DNA of 64,000 nucleotides, from the IMG/VR virus record IMGVR_UViG_3300005099_000066, positions 1 through 64,000 of that record, one strand, 5' to 3'. The first letter of the stretch is position 1; each line of letters opens with the position of its first letter. This document shows, piece after piece, positions 8,843-18,182 of the stretch. The position numbers and the translations under genes are program-made. This DNA is from a virus. Below the pieces are notes generated by a model. The model had not been told where the DNA came from. It saw only the letters and a program-made list of their open reading frames with translations, and ran no database searches.

Positions 8843-10414
8843 TTAAATATTTGTATCTTGTGTCAAAACTACAGTTGTTGTGAATCCAATGGATGTCAAC
8901 ACACCGTATGTTCTGACTGGAATATATCTTGTGTTTCCAGGTGATGATTTCCTCACCCTTATCAAAAGATTTTTATCACCAACATAATTGTATGTTGTTT
9001 CTGCTTTTCCATTTTCATCAGTTGTTGTATTAAGTATAACTTCACTATCATCCATATTATAAACAAATACAGAAGCTCCACTAATTGGATTTGTATCAGA
9101 ATCTTTTACATATACAGTAACATAAACTGAATTAATAATATTTGTTGTGCCTCCTCCTGTATTTGTATATGTAGATGGATTTGAACCATTTACAGCATAA
9201 ATATTGATTGTCCCAGATGTAGCATTTTCAATATCGTATGTGTTTCCATTGAATTGTAAATTATCAAATGTGTAATCACCAGTATTATCCAGATAAACAG
9301 CAACTGGATTTGAAATAAAATTACTATCTGCTACATTATGATTTGTTGGAATCCATAAAGCATCTGTATCAGCATTAATAAATGAACAGTATTTCATAGG
9401 ACATTGATATGCATAAACCATTCCACCAGATGTAAAACTTGTATTTAAGACTTCAACATTTGTAGTTTTATTGGGCAGATAAACAGAACCCATATTAAGA
9501 AATGTAGAACCATATATTCCAAGCTGGTCTATATCAGAACTGTATGTATAAGCATCAAAAACAAAATTAGCATTTCCAACACCAGATAAAAGAACTCCAT
9601 TTATGCCTACTGTTCCAGCCTTTTCTCCAAGAATAACAGTAGTAGAAGTAGAAGAATTTCCTCTTATTTCTATTTCATAAGCTCCAGATTCAAATCCTTT
9701 ATCAAGAAAGATTATTGTAACATTTTTGTCTTCAAAATATGTATCATATGTCCCTCCCTCATCACCTATTAGTAATTTGCCCTGTATATAAAAAATTCCA
9801 GGTTTATCTTCAACAATTATTCCCCAGGCATTTGATGTGCTTGCATCCTCATTTGCTATTTGTGAAAATGTAGCAGGGTCAGAAGATGTTCCACCCACAA
9901 CTTTTAATCCTGTTCCGTAATGGCAAACATCCCAAAATACATTTGGAACACTTCCAATTGCTTTTGATAGAACTTTAAATCCAACTCCAATTTCAGTTAT
10001 AGCAGACCAATTTGGTTCCGAACTTCCTGCCAGCTGTTCATAATTAGCAGGAGGATTCGAAGTAGACATAGCAAAACATGACCAAGCTCCATATCTCAAA
10101 CCATAGTCATCAGAACCTCCTACATAATAGGCTCTCCTATTAGTTCCATCTCCAACAACAATTCTGAATCCACCATTTGCTTTAGTATCAACATTACCCC
10201 AAACCATCATCCACGAATAAATATGAGTATTGCTTAAATTAGTTGAAGAAATAGTTTTGTAAAAGTGTCCAGATGTAGCTGACACCTGGTCACCAATACA
10301 ATACGAGCCTTCTCTTTGAAATCCAGAATATGTATCTCCTTTATTCAGAGTCCATCCTGTGGTAGATTCTGCGTCATATATTTTTGTTAATTGTGGTATA
10401 ATTGTTAAAGCCAT
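8843..10414 (-). CDS. Structural protein with beta-helix-like body and Ig-like C-terminus
   Basis: 523 residues. The middle (about 200-410) shows short, irregular strand-turn repeats rich in Asn, Gly and Val, typical of right-handed parallel beta-helix fibres or tailspikes. Residues about 430-490 (VTVYVKDSDTNPISGASVFV, then TTDENGKAETTY) match a Big/CarboxypepD-reg-like Ig domain. The last ~45 residues share a module with the 782-residue neighbour. Likely a tail fibre or receptor-binding component. The ribosome binding site is weak. Confidence 0.7.
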   Translation of the reverse strand: MALTIIPQLTKIYDAESTTGWTLNKGDTYSGFQREGSYCIGDQVSATSGHFYKTISSTNLSNTHIYSWMMVWGNVDTKANGGFRIVVGDGTNRRAYYVGGSDDYGLRYGAWSCFAMSTSNPPANYEQLAGSSEPNWSAITEIGVGFKVLSKAIGSVPNVFWDVCHYGTGLKVVGGTSSDPATFSQIANEDASTSNAWGIIVEDKPGIFYIQGKLLIGDEGGTYDTYFEDKNVTIIFLDKGFESGAYEIEIRGNSSTSTTVILGEKAGTVGINGVLLSGVGNANFVFDAYTYSSDIDQLGIYGSTFLNMGSVYLPNKTTNVEVLNTSFTSGGMVYAYQCPMKYCSFINADTDALWIPTNHNVADSNFISNPVAVYLDNTGDYTFDNLQFNGNTYDIENATSGTINIYAVNGSNPSTYTNTGGGTTNIINSVYVTVYVKDSDTNPISGASVFVYNMDDSEVILNTTTDENGKAETTYNYVGDKNLLIRVRKSSPGNTRYIPVRTYGVLTSIGFTTTVVLTQDTNI

Positions 10415-10418
10415 ATTC

Positions 10419-10865
10419 TTATGCTAAACTTTTTCTGTATCTGTCATCTAAAATTATTCCTGCTACACTGTGCTGCCATAGTGCAACATCAACAGGTGTT
10501 TTTACAAATAAAGTCAAATCTTTGTCTGTTATATACCTTGTGTTGTCTCCAAATGAAGTCCCAAATATATAAAGAGCATTGTCTGGATGGACAAATTCTG
10601 ACAATTCTACAGCTTTAATATTGTTGGATTCAAAAAGTGATTGTGTCTCAACAAAAACAAGTGTAAAATTGTTTTTCAAATCAGAATCCAAAAATTCTTC
10701 CATAGAATCATATCCAGCAAGTTCTATATCCTGATTTCCATATTTCAGATGAGGAATCATAATTACATGTGAAAGATTGTAAGCACGAGCAAGAGCCACC
10801 CAAACTTGCATTTCAGCATAAGGAGCAAACCATCCTTCTTCCCATCTAAATAAAAGTCCATTCAT
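10419..10865 (-). CDS. Hypothetical protein, faintly SPOUT-methyltransferase-like
   Basis: 148 residues. Alternating hydrophobic strands and the stretch ALYIFGTSFGDN, followed by LTLFVKTP and a helix beginning VALWQHSVAGI, are reminiscent of the knotted SAM-binding end of SpoU/TrmD proteins (hydrophobic strand-G-x-(E)-G, then IP, then a helix). The similarity is weak and the usual Asn and Glu positions are not clear. It lies among virion genes, so it could equally be structural. It overlaps the preceding gene by 4 nt. Confidence 0.5.
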   Translation of the reverse strand: MNGLLFRWEEGWFAPYAEMQVWVALARAYNLSHVIMIPHLKYGNQDIELAGYDSMEEFLDSDLKNNFTLVFVETQSLFESNNIKAVELSEFVHPDNALYIFGTSFGDNTRYITDKDLTLFVKTPVDVALWQHSVAGIILDDRYRKSLA

Positions 10866-11080
10866 TTTTCCCTCAACTTTATGTTTGGATTTAATTTCTT
10901 AAACTTTTTCAAAGGATACCATTCTACCCATTTTCTGCCCGTTCTTCCAACTATATGTGCCTCAACAAATTTAACAGGTATATCCTCATCATTTACGGCA
11001 TCCTTTACTTTGTGTGTTATTATCTTTAGCTTTTCAGCTGTTCTTTCTTTTCCATTTATATCAATAAATTTTTTCATCAT
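10862..11080 (-). CDS. Small basic hypothetical protein
   Basis: 72 residues, Lys-rich, with the central stretch VEAHIVGRTGRKWVEWYPL, a pattern I recall from small proteins in the structural region of other phages. Tandem ATGs at 11080/11077 follow GGGCAGGGAA. It is coupled to the next gene by ATGA. Function unknown. Confidence 0.6.
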   Translation of the reverse strand: MMKKFIDINGKERTAEKLKIITHKVKDAVNDEDIPVKFVEAHIVGRTGRKWVEWYPLKKFKKLNPNIKLREK

Positions 11081-11096
11081 CTATTCCCTGCCCTCC

Positions 11097-11405
11097 CTAT
11101 GTTTGTAAAACATCAGGATAATAGACTTTCAAAATTACAGCTGTTCCGTATCCTGACCAACCAGTATTTAAAACTATATATGGTTGCAAAATCCACTGAC
11201 CTTCTACATCTATATCTCCCTGCTTTGTCACATAGTATACATGTGAATCATCTTCAATAGTAGCAGTCCACTGTCCTACTTCTCCATTAGGCTTTCTGTA
11301 TTTAATCTTTACACTGGAAATGTCAGATTGAGTCACAGTAATACCCTCAAATTTTAATTCAAACCTTATTTTCGTTCCAACATCACCAACAAATACTTTA
11401 CCCAT
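11097..11405 (-). CDS. Small Ig-like virion protein
   Basis: 102 residues, mostly beta-strand by composition. The pattern (VGDVGTKIRFELKF, then VKIKYRKPNGEVGQW, then GQWILQPYI) resembles the BppU N-terminal-like domain found in phage baseplate and fibre-attachment proteins. It sits in the structural run, 2 nt after the gene before it. Confidence 0.6.
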   Translation of the reverse strand: MGKVFVGDVGTKIRFELKFEGITVTQSDISSVKIKYRKPNGEVGQWTATIEDDSHVYYVTKQGDIDVEGQWILQPYIVLNTGWSGYGTAVILKVYYPDVLQT

Positions 11406-11407
11406 AA

Positions 11408-11797
11408 TTATCTTCCAGCCTTTTCTACTTTAGCAATATAAATATCAAATGAAAATTCTGGAGTTGTTCCTGCAACAGTCCATTCTATTTTTATAGATTC
11501 ATAATCTGTTTCAAGTCTCTCAATTTCAGAACCACCTGTATTATCGAATGTGTATGATTTCTTTGTATTAGCAAAAGAAGCATCAGATGAAACTCTTGCA
11601 TACAAAGAAAAGTCTATACTTTCATCACTGTCGCCACCTTCATTTGTTGTGTTAATTTGTATTACAATATTATCACAATTGCTTATTATTAAGGCATCAG
11701 TTTCTCCATCTTCTGTCATAGATGTTTCTGACCACTTCCAAACTTCTCTGAATTTAGAGCCAGACAGTTTTTTCTTTTCCATCATACTCCATGCCAT
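11408..11797 (-). CDS. Beta-rich virion-like protein
   Basis: 129 residues beginning MAWSMMEKKKLSGSKF, beta-rich with alternating polar and hydrophobic residues (IVIQINTT, DFSLYARV, SIKIEWTV), consistent with a small jelly-roll or Ig-type virion protein. No family recognised. GGGAGGTTTA lies just upstream of ATG 11797. Confidence 0.6.
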   Translation of the reverse strand: MAWSMMEKKKLSGSKFREVWKWSETSMTEDGETDALIISNCDNIVIQINTTNEGGDSDESIDFSLYARVSSDASFANTKKSYTFDNTGGSEIERLETDYESIKIEWTVAGTTPEFSFDIYIAKVEKAGR

Positions 11798-11799
11798 AA

Positions 11800-12195
11800 T
11801 TAAACCTCCCTTTCTGCTAATTCATATGAGTAATCTGTTATTGTTTCTTTCATATTCTTCAAAGCCTCAAGCTTTGAATTAAACTGTCCATATATTCTTT
11901 GACTTGGATAGTGCTTTACTATCCAGTTGTGTCCATCAAATTCCACAACAAAGCACTCTTCAATTCCACCAAACTCATCTTCTCTACAGTAGCCTATTCT
12001 TTCTTCACCATATCTGGTTTCTCCAGGCAGAAGACTTTTATGTTTTCTTCTCCAGCTTCTTTCTATTTCATTAACTCTTTTCAAAAATGTCTGTCTGTAT
12101 TTTTCTTCAACTGGAGCAAATATTCTTCCAATACTAATTATTTGTTCAGCTAAATCTATTAGTTTCTTTGATAACTTTAGCAGGCTCTTATCCAC
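11800..12195 (-). CDS. Hypothetical protein
   Basis: 131 residues if it starts at GTG 12195, which overlaps the previous stop (CAGTGGATAA). A TTG at 12231 in the same frame would add 12 basic residues but has no ribosome binding site, so the start is open. The N-terminal half is helical; the middle holds a WRRKHKSLLPGETRYG stretch and a beta-rich end. No family recognised. Confidence 0.55.
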   Translation of the reverse strand: MDKSLLKLSKKLIDLAEQIISIGRIFAPVEEKYRQTFLKRVNEIERSWRRKHKSLLPGETRYGEERIGYCREDEFGGIEECFVVEFDGHNWIVKHYPSQRIYGQFNSKLEALKNMKETITDYSYELAEREV

Positions 12196-12571
12196 TGGCT
12201 TTCTTTTTGTCCTTCTTTGATTTTCTTTCAAACTTTTTACTAATATAATCTTTTACAGCTGGAAATTTCTCAGATAATGAATCAAGTGTAAACATAATAG
12301 TATACATAGCCAGACCATTTGAATTTGCTACTAAATCAACCAATTTTTTGACTTCATCTTCATCCAGGTTTTCATCATCTTTTTGTATCTTTCTTGTTGC
12401 TGTAACACATATGGATAGTTCTGCCATATTTGTGGGTCTGTAGTCATTCAGAACAGCCAAGAAAACATCCCTTAATGTAACAGGTATTTCTTCTGGCTGT
12501 CCATCTTTCATGACTTGCAAAAACACTGGCACACCTTTTAGATTTTTTATTTGCTTATCGTAGAAACTCAT
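12188..12571 (-). CDS. Hypothetical protein, possible tail-assembly role
   Basis: 127 residues, helical, with a strongly basic C-terminus (KFERKSKKDKKKASG). The composition and position, overlapped by a further frame and next to virion genes, recall small tail-assembly or chaperone proteins, but no motif confirms this. GGGAGG precedes ATG 12571. Confidence 0.6.
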   Translation of the reverse strand: MSFYDKQIKNLKGVPVFLQVMKDGQPEEIPVTLRDVFLAVLNDYRPTNMAELSICVTATRKIQKDDENLDEDEVKKLVDLVANSNGLAMYTIMFTLDSLSEKFPAVKDYISKKFERKSKKDKKKASG

Positions 12572-12599
12572 AATTTCTACCTCCCAATTTTGTTTACAA

Positions 12600-12932
12600 T
12601 TATCCCAATACTTCTCTTGAATTTATAACAACTTTTCCTATATGGGCACTCCATTCAAAAAATTCTGAAGAAGGTCTCCAATCAAATTCAACATATGGTC
12701 CGAGTATTTCCAACTCTTCTTTAACAAGATACTTCAATTCTTCATCAGAAATATCTTCATTAGCATCTACTTCCAGAGAAAATTTTACAGGGATTTCAAT
12801 CTCAAAATTGTCTCTAACCTGAAATTTTCTTGTTCCTTTAAACTCATGATGTCCAATATAGGCATAAACATTTCCTTCAGCTCTGAAAATTGCTTCAACT
12901 ATAACATTTACATATCCATCCACAAGCAGCAT
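12600..12932 (-). CDS. Hypothetical protein
   Basis: 110 residues, acidic, alternating strands and one Glu-rich helix (ISDEELKYLVKEELEIL). No family recognised. GGGAGGTT lies upstream of ATG 12932, 16 nt after the preceding fibre-like gene. Confidence 0.6.
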   Translation of the reverse strand: MLLVDGYVNVIVEAIFRAEGNVYAYIGHHEFKGTRKFQVRDNFEIEIPVKFSLEVDANEDISDEELKYLVKEELEILGPYVEFDWRPSSEFFEWSAHIGKVVINSREVLG

Positions 12933-12947
12933 AATCTTAACCTCCCT

Positions 12948-14333
12948 TTATGCTTCTGTCCATGATTTTATCGTATATCTTTGAACACCTACACCAGGAA
13001 CATAAACTGCTACTTTTACATAAATAGCAGAACCACTATCATAAACATACCAAATAGCCTCACCTGAAGCAGGTGTAGGTTCCGAAGTCTGAATAGATTC
13101 CAAAAAATACTTTCCTGTTAAATAATGCGTTGTTTTTCCACCAACAGCAGAACTGCTTACTACTTTTGTTCCACCTCTGTATATATCACCTGTTACAACA
13201 TTTATACCTGAAGTTCCTATTCTTATTAAATCTCCCCATGTTACATTATTTCCAGCAGTCGGAGTGTCATCAGTTCCATAACTAATCCTAAATAAATACC
13301 AGTTTTCACCCGAATATGGGTCAATAGCAATTTTTACAGCTGTTTCATCACTTACCAAATATGTTCCAGGATTTCCATAAGAAGCATTCCATTTTAAAAC
13401 AAATCTTCCAGTTCCATCTTGAGCTGTTAAAATAGCACTTGAAGTAACACCCCTTAATTCAACACCTTTTAATAAATTACTATCCCTACCAGAAACTGAT
13501 AAAGAATCCGTTAAGACAATTTTTTCAGAACTGCGTATATCACCATCCACATCCAGTGTATATGAAATAAGAGTATCACTCCCTACATTTATTCCAACTC
13601 TATTATTATCTACATCTACTATAAGTGCAGTATCATTTATAGCAAAAGAACCCTGATGTGATACACTTTCAGCTACAGTAAAATCATTAGAACCATGTAT
13701 ATACATTCCAGCTTCACTCACATGTATCCCATCCCAGTAATATGTAGATGTCCCCAGAGAATAAGTTTCAGCCATGTCAGGTCTTATATCTGCTTTTGCT
13801 ATTAACTCCACATCTGTATAAACCTTGGAATTTGCTCTGTCTATTGTTATGAAATTTGAATTAGAATCATAATCCCTTATATAGAATTTGTCATCTGTAG
13901 AATAGTAAAACAATTTGATTCCCGCATCTGTGCTCTTTTTAGTATAACAAAAGGCTATTCCATTATAACCAGCACCTTTTATTTTGATTGCTCCATCAGT
14001 ATAATCCCCAGTTGCTGTTATACTTATTACAGGTAAAGTGCCTGACATACTTATAAAACCTGATAAATAAATATTAGCAAATTTATGTGTAGAATCACCT
14101 ATTGTAAGAGATGTGTTTTGAGGAATTATACTTCTGTAAATATCAATCTCAGATGAAGAAAGAACAGCAATATTACTTCCAGAGATATTCAGCTCTATAT
14201 TTCCACCTATAACATTATTTACAATAAATTTGTTAGCAGTATATTCAGTGTATAATTTGGCTATAAGAGAATTATCTTCATCAAAGAAGTGTAGTTCTTT
14301 TCCATCTGTAAGTAGAAGAGGTTTTTGAGCCAT
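12948..14333 (-). CDS. Tail-fibre-like structural protein A
   Basis: 461 residues, Ser/Thr/Gly-rich. The N-terminus MAQKPLLLTDGKELHFFDED is nearly the same as that of the neighbouring 491-residue protein (MAQKNLLLTDGKHLDIYNDS), so both probably share an attachment domain. The body has repeating fibre-type segments (GTSTYYWDGIHVSEAG; LTVDG-like DIRSSEKIVL) as in phage tail fibres and appendages. Its C-terminus (GEAIWYVYDSGSAIYVKVAV, then GVQRYTIKSW) differs from that of the paralogue. AAAGGAG lies 12 nt upstream of ATG 14333. Confidence 0.75.
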   Translation of the reverse strand: MAQKPLLLTDGKELHFFDEDNSLIAKLYTEYTANKFIVNNVIGGNIELNISGSNIAVLSSSEIDIYRSIIPQNTSLTIGDSTHKFANIYLSGFISMSGTLPVISITATGDYTDGAIKIKGAGYNGIAFCYTKKSTDAGIKLFYYSTDDKFYIRDYDSNSNFITIDRANSKVYTDVELIAKADIRPDMAETYSLGTSTYYWDGIHVSEAGMYIHGSNDFTVAESVSHQGSFAINDTALIVDVDNNRVGINVGSDTLISYTLDVDGDIRSSEKIVLTDSLSVSGRDSNLLKGVELRGVTSSAILTAQDGTGRFVLKWNASYGNPGTYLVSDETAVKIAIDPYSGENWYLFRISYGTDDTPTAGNNVTWGDLIRIGTSGINVVTGDIYRGGTKVVSSSAVGGKTTHYLTGKYFLESIQTSEPTPASGEAIWYVYDSGSAIYVKVAVYVPGVGVQRYTIKSWTEA

Positions 14334-14350
14334 ACTTTACTCAATCTCCT

Positions 14351-15826
14351 TTAGTTCTGGCTAAACTTAACAACTGTTATTCTTGCTCCACTTGGTAAGT
14401 CATAATTGAATGATATATATGGAGAACCCTGTTCTTGATAATCTTCAGTTGAACCAGGAGTTTGAAATACACCATTAACAAATACTAATATTCTACCAGA
14501 CTCATAAGAGCCAATGTCTATATTTGTGCCAGCTGTTGTGTCACTTGACAAATCAACATATGATGTAGAAACTGTATTTGATAAAAATTGTCCAGATTTA
14601 ATATACAGCTGATTACTTCCATTTTCTCCTATTGTTGTATCATCTATTTTAACAGCAACACCATTAGCACTAACATTAATAACCTTTGCTAAATTTGTTC
14701 CACCAGTAGTATCTGCTACAACAGAAAGAGCAGTTCCTCCACCTCCTGTTAATCCATTCCCAGCTACAGAAGTTGCCAAATGAGATTCTGTTATTCCACC
14801 AGATTTGACTTGAATTGTTCCAGAGGAATTTTCAATTGAAGAATCATCCACATTAACTTCTGCATAAATAGCAGGTGTATTATCATTATATGTAAACAGG
14901 ACTGAATGCCCTGAATTTGTTAGAATATTTCCAACTGCGTCCTGTGCTTTTTCGTCTGTGTAATATAAATGTGTGCTACCTTCTGCTAAATCATCAGTCG
15001 TAAATCCACTTAAAGATTTTAAGTATAAGTAATGGTTTGTAGTATCAACATCAATATTTGTTCCATCAACTTTATCAGATAAATAACCTGCAGTAGGGTC
15101 AGATGAATCCGCTTTCACATACTGGTCTGTTCCAGCTATTTGCTGAAATTCTAAACCAGTTTCCCCTGCATTTACAATAATAGCATATCCTCCATAGCCT
15201 GTGTATGAAGAAGGAGTATCATTTAAATTCAAAAATGATTTGGCATTCCAATATGTATCAAAATTTCCAGCATGTATAATCTCCCTTGCTGTTCCACCAG
15301 AATCCGTAAGAACCCATTTATCATTAGTCTCATCCCAGTATAACTGCATATCAGTTGAGTCTCCTCTCTCAACAATAATACCAGAATCCTCGGAGGGAGT
15401 GCCTGTAAATCCACTATTCAGATGAATCCATCTGTCCTCAACATGCAATTCTGTTACTGTTTCCTTATTTATTGAGCCTCCAATTGTAAAATCACCTGAT
15501 ACATATAAATTGCCTGTAATTGAAGCTCCACCTGAACTTACTGTTAATGCTCCATTGAAAGTAGCAGCACCTGCCTGTATATTTACCCAGGAAGAGTCTG
15601 TATCATCTCTTATATATAAAACTCCAGATGAATTTTTAAGCAAAATAGCAGAATTTATTTCAACTGAAGAAACGAGTATTTTAGTAGAAGAAGCATCAAA
15701 TGTTGTTGTTGTTTCTAATACTACAGTTCCAGAAGAGCCTCCGTAGAGGCTTCCAACAAGAGTATTAGAATCATTATAAATATCCAGATGTTTTCCATCT
15801 GTTAAGAGCAGATTTTTCTGAGCCAT
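14351..15826 (-). CDS. Tail-fibre-like structural protein B
   Basis: 491 residues with the same N-terminal module as protein A. The body contains VSGDFTIGGSINKETVTEL and LNLNDTPSSYTGYGGYAIIV, which are typical fibre segments. The C-terminal ~60 residues (ILVFVNGVFQTP, then YISFNYDLPSGARITVVKF) match the C-terminus of the next protein (15843-16460). The fibres therefore look assembled from exchangeable head and tip modules. GGAGG lies upstream of ATG 15826. Confidence 0.78.
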   Translation of the reverse strand: MAQKNLLLTDGKHLDIYNDSNTLVGSLYGGSSGTVVLETTTTFDASSTKILVSSVEINSAILLKNSSGVLYIRDDTDSSWVNIQAGAATFNGALTVSSGGASITGNLYVSGDFTIGGSINKETVTELHVEDRWIHLNSGFTGTPSEDSGIIVERGDSTDMQLYWDETNDKWVLTDSGGTAREIIHAGNFDTYWNAKSFLNLNDTPSSYTGYGGYAIIVNAGETGLEFQQIAGTDQYVKADSSDPTAGYLSDKVDGTNIDVDTTNHYLYLKSLSGFTTDDLAEGSTHLYYTDEKAQDAVGNILTNSGHSVLFTYNDNTPAIYAEVNVDDSSIENSSGTIQVKSGGITESHLATSVAGNGLTGGGGTALSVVADTTGGTNLAKVINVSANGVAVKIDDTTIGENGSNQLYIKSGQFLSNTVSTSYVDLSSDTTAGTNIDIGSYESGRILVFVNGVFQTPGSTEDYQEQGSPYISFNYDLPSGARITVVKFSQN

Positions 15827-15842
15827 AAATCAGTGCCTCCTT

Positions 15843-16460
15843 TTATGTGAATATTACAAAATCAATTATTGCTCCAGAAGGTAAATCATATGTGAATGAA
15901 ATAGATGTTGAAGAATCTTCAGTATATTCTTCATTTTTTGTTTGTAAAACTCCATTTACATAAACCATCAAATTATTCTCTCCAACTGAATATGACCTTC
16001 CATTTGGTATTGTAATAGATGTTCCAGCTGTAATATCTGATGGTGCTGTATAAGTTTCTCTGTATATTGTAAGTGATACAGAAGTTCCACCATTTCCTCC
16101 TTCTCCAAGACAAAAGACATCATTTAAAGCTGTATTTATTTTTTCCCATGATTTATCCAGGAGTGGTTTAACAACAGCTTCAATAATAGATTTGAGTAAG
16201 ACTTCACGCAGTGATTTAAGTATAGAAACAAATGGTTCCTGCTTAAGATTGATTTGTTGAATAATTGATAGAATCTGTTGTTCTGTATTTGAATCCAGTT
16301 CATGTTCAGATATATACTTCTGTAAATAGGATTTGAGATTTTCTGGATAGTATTCATCAAATAAATCAGGGTATTGAGAAATAATGTAATCATAAATATT
16401 GTCGACAATGCTGGAAATGTCAAGTCGTATTGGGCAATTGTATGTGTTTTCATTTAACAC
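15843..16460 (-). CDS. Structural protein with helical N-terminus and fibre-tip module
   Basis: 205 residues from a GTG start (16460) preceded by GAAGG. Residues about 1-115 are helical; a Gly-rich hinge (GEGGNGGTS) leads to a beta C-terminal domain (NLMVYVNGVLQ, then SISFTYDLPSGAIIDFVIF). That domain is the VYVNGV module common in phage fibre proteins and is shared with fibre protein B. It may serve as an adaptor or a short fibre. Confidence 0.65.
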   Translation of the reverse strand: MLNENTYNCPIRLDISSIVDNIYDYIISQYPDLFDEYYPENLKSYLQKYISEHELDSNTEQQILSIIQQINLKQEPFVSILKSLREVLLKSIIEAVVKPLLDKSWEKINTALNDVFCLGEGGNGGTSVSLTIYRETYTAPSDITAGTSITIPNGRSYSVGENNLMVYVNGVLQTKNEEYTEDSSTSISFTYDLPSGAIIDFVIFT

Positions 16461-16472
16461 ATCCTACCTTCC

Positions 16473-17825
16473 CTATTTGGTTTTATCAAACACAGTCAGA
16501 AATCTTGGAGAGGACATATAGCCAAACGAATGTAGAGTAATAGCATCTGAGTAGATTCTGTAGCCTATATCAGTTCTAAAATAACCATCGGGTATATGTA
16601 TATGATTTAACAGATTTTTATATGCCTGTAAAATAGCAGGCTCAAGTTTTGGATGTTTTCCTACAGACACAATAGCTCTTCCATGTGAAGGAACAATTCT
16701 GTAAACTCCATCTTCATCTTTGTAAATTCCAGCTGGAATATGTTTGTTAATAAAATCTGGCTTGTCAAGATAAACAGGACTGTTAGCAGATTCTTCTAAA
16801 ACACAAGCAAATGGATAACCTTTAGCATTGTAAGCAACTCCAACTAACCAATCTGAATCAATATCTACTTTTTTCATTAAGCCTTTTGGAATATCATGAA
16901 ATATCTTTCCGAGGGGAGTTCTTATAGCTGGCAACATTATTAAAATATGTGGATAACCAAATCTTGCTGTATATTCAAGAAAATAAGGTTTGCCATCTTC
17001 ATATGATACAATCGCATTTATGTCTATATAATTTACACCATAGTATTTTGAATACCATCTTTCTCTTCCCTTATCACCAAACATTAATTGAAATAATTTG
17101 TCTGAATCATCATATCCATTATTGTTGAATATTACTGTTCCCATCTCACCTGTCATTGGTCCTATTTCTCCTGGGAACAATCTTTTGTGCTCAAAATTCA
17201 TATTCCATGGGAATACATATCCATTTGGAGAAACAAATAAGCCAATAGCTACTTCAACACCTTCTATATATTCTGTAATTACAAGTTCTGTTGAATCATC
17301 TACACCTTTCTCAATTAAACCTTTCAAGTGGTCTATGGCATCATCTTTTCCAAATGCAACATATGTTTTAATAGAAGAATCTCCTACTTTGTTGACTTTA
17401 ATTACAGGTCTGGAGAATTCTCCTGATTTTATATCACTAATTGCCTCTTTTATAGAAGAGTAAATTTTTGATTTGGGAAAATAATCATACAGATTTTTGT
17501 CTTTAGCAAACATTCTTTCATTTTCCAGCCTTTCACCTATTGAACTTGTTCCCCAGACTGTTTTTCCTTCTTTTCTCAGTTTATCAACTGTTTGTCCCCA
17601 TCCCATATCAGGAAATACAATAACATCAACTTTGTCTATATATGGTTCCCAGTTGTCTATTCTTTTTACACCAAAGTCTTCCAAAATCCCTTTTCCATAC
17701 AATAAGTCTGCCTGTTCAGGATGTGCTCTTTGCCAAACTGTGTAGTAGTAAACCTCTTCACCTTCATTTGCAAGTCTAATAGCAATTGCTTCAGATAAAC
17801 CTGTGTCAACTATAAGATATTTCAT
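16473..17825 (-). CDS. PurD-like ATP-grasp ligase 1
   Basis: 450 residues. The N-terminal Rossmann-like part (MKYLIVDTG, then AIRLANEGEEVYYYT) and the following ATP-grasp region (PVIKVNKVGDSS; ITEYIEGVEVAIGLFVS; DINAIV, then FLEYTARFGYPH) follow the order of phosphoribosylamine-glycine ligase (PurD). ATP-grasp enzymes form amide-type bonds by way of an acyl phosphate. AGGAGG seven bases upstream fixes ATG 17825. A second, divergent copy lies 358 nt upstream. The substrate is unknown: a nucleotide, base, sugar or protein target are all possible. It is oddly placed inside the late structural operon. Confidence 0.8.
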   Translation of the reverse strand: MKYLIVDTGLSEAIAIRLANEGEEVYYYTVWQRAHPEQADLLYGKGILEDFGVKRIDNWEPYIDKVDVIVFPDMGWGQTVDKLRKEGKTVWGTSSIGERLENERMFAKDKNLYDYFPKSKIYSSIKEAISDIKSGEFSRPVIKVNKVGDSSIKTYVAFGKDDAIDHLKGLIEKGVDDSTELVITEYIEGVEVAIGLFVSPNGYVFPWNMNFEHKRLFPGEIGPMTGEMGTVIFNNNGYDDSDKLFQLMFGDKGRERWYSKYYGVNYIDINAIVSYEDGKPYFLEYTARFGYPHILIMLPAIRTPLGKIFHDIPKGLMKKVDIDSDWLVGVAYNAKGYPFACVLEESANSPVYLDKPDFINKHIPAGIYKDEDGVYRIVPSHGRAIVSVGKHPKLEPAILQAYKNLLNHIHIPDGYFRTDIGYRIYSDAITLHSFGYMSSPRFLTVFDKTK

Positions 17826-17827
17826 TA

Positions 17828-18172
17828 TTAGTCCTCCTGGAATTCTACATTTATATAGTTGAGCCAATCTGTAGGGAATGTTTTCATAAGATAATCCTGT
17901 ATTGTTTGTCTTATAAATTCACTTATTTTTCTCCTTCTTATGTAAATGTCTATATAGGAATCTTCATTCATTTTGTCAACACGAGGTTCTACAACTATAC
18001 ATGATTCACTTCCAACTTGTTCCTCTGCAAATGTTACAAAATCCTTCAGAAGTGCAATAAATACATCTTTGTCAACATTTATGCTATTTACAAAGTTTTC
18101 GAAGTCATCTTTATTACTCACAATTACAGTTGTTTTATCTGTCAAAAATGAAACAAATGTTCCGTAATCCAT
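17828..18172 (-). CDS. Hypothetical protein between the two ATP-grasp genes
   Basis: 114 residues, alternating strands and helices, with the stretch SYIDIYIRRRKISEFIRQ. No family recognised. GGAGGTGG precedes ATG 18172. It is packed between the two ATP-grasp genes (gaps of 2 and 10 nt), so it probably belongs to the same functional module. Confidence 0.6.
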   Translation of the reverse strand: MDYGTFVSFLTDKTTVIVSNKDDFENFVNSINVDKDVFIALLKDFVTFAEEQVGSESCIVVEPRVDKMNEDSYIDIYIRRRKISEFIRQTIQDYLMKTFPTDWLNYINVEFQED

Positions 18173-18182
18173 GTTCCACCTC

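Noticed and set aside
16136-16453. 105-codon minus-strand frame inside the 15843-16460 gene
   Set aside because: The ATG at 16453 lacks a binding site of its own and the other frame carries the known fibre-tip module.
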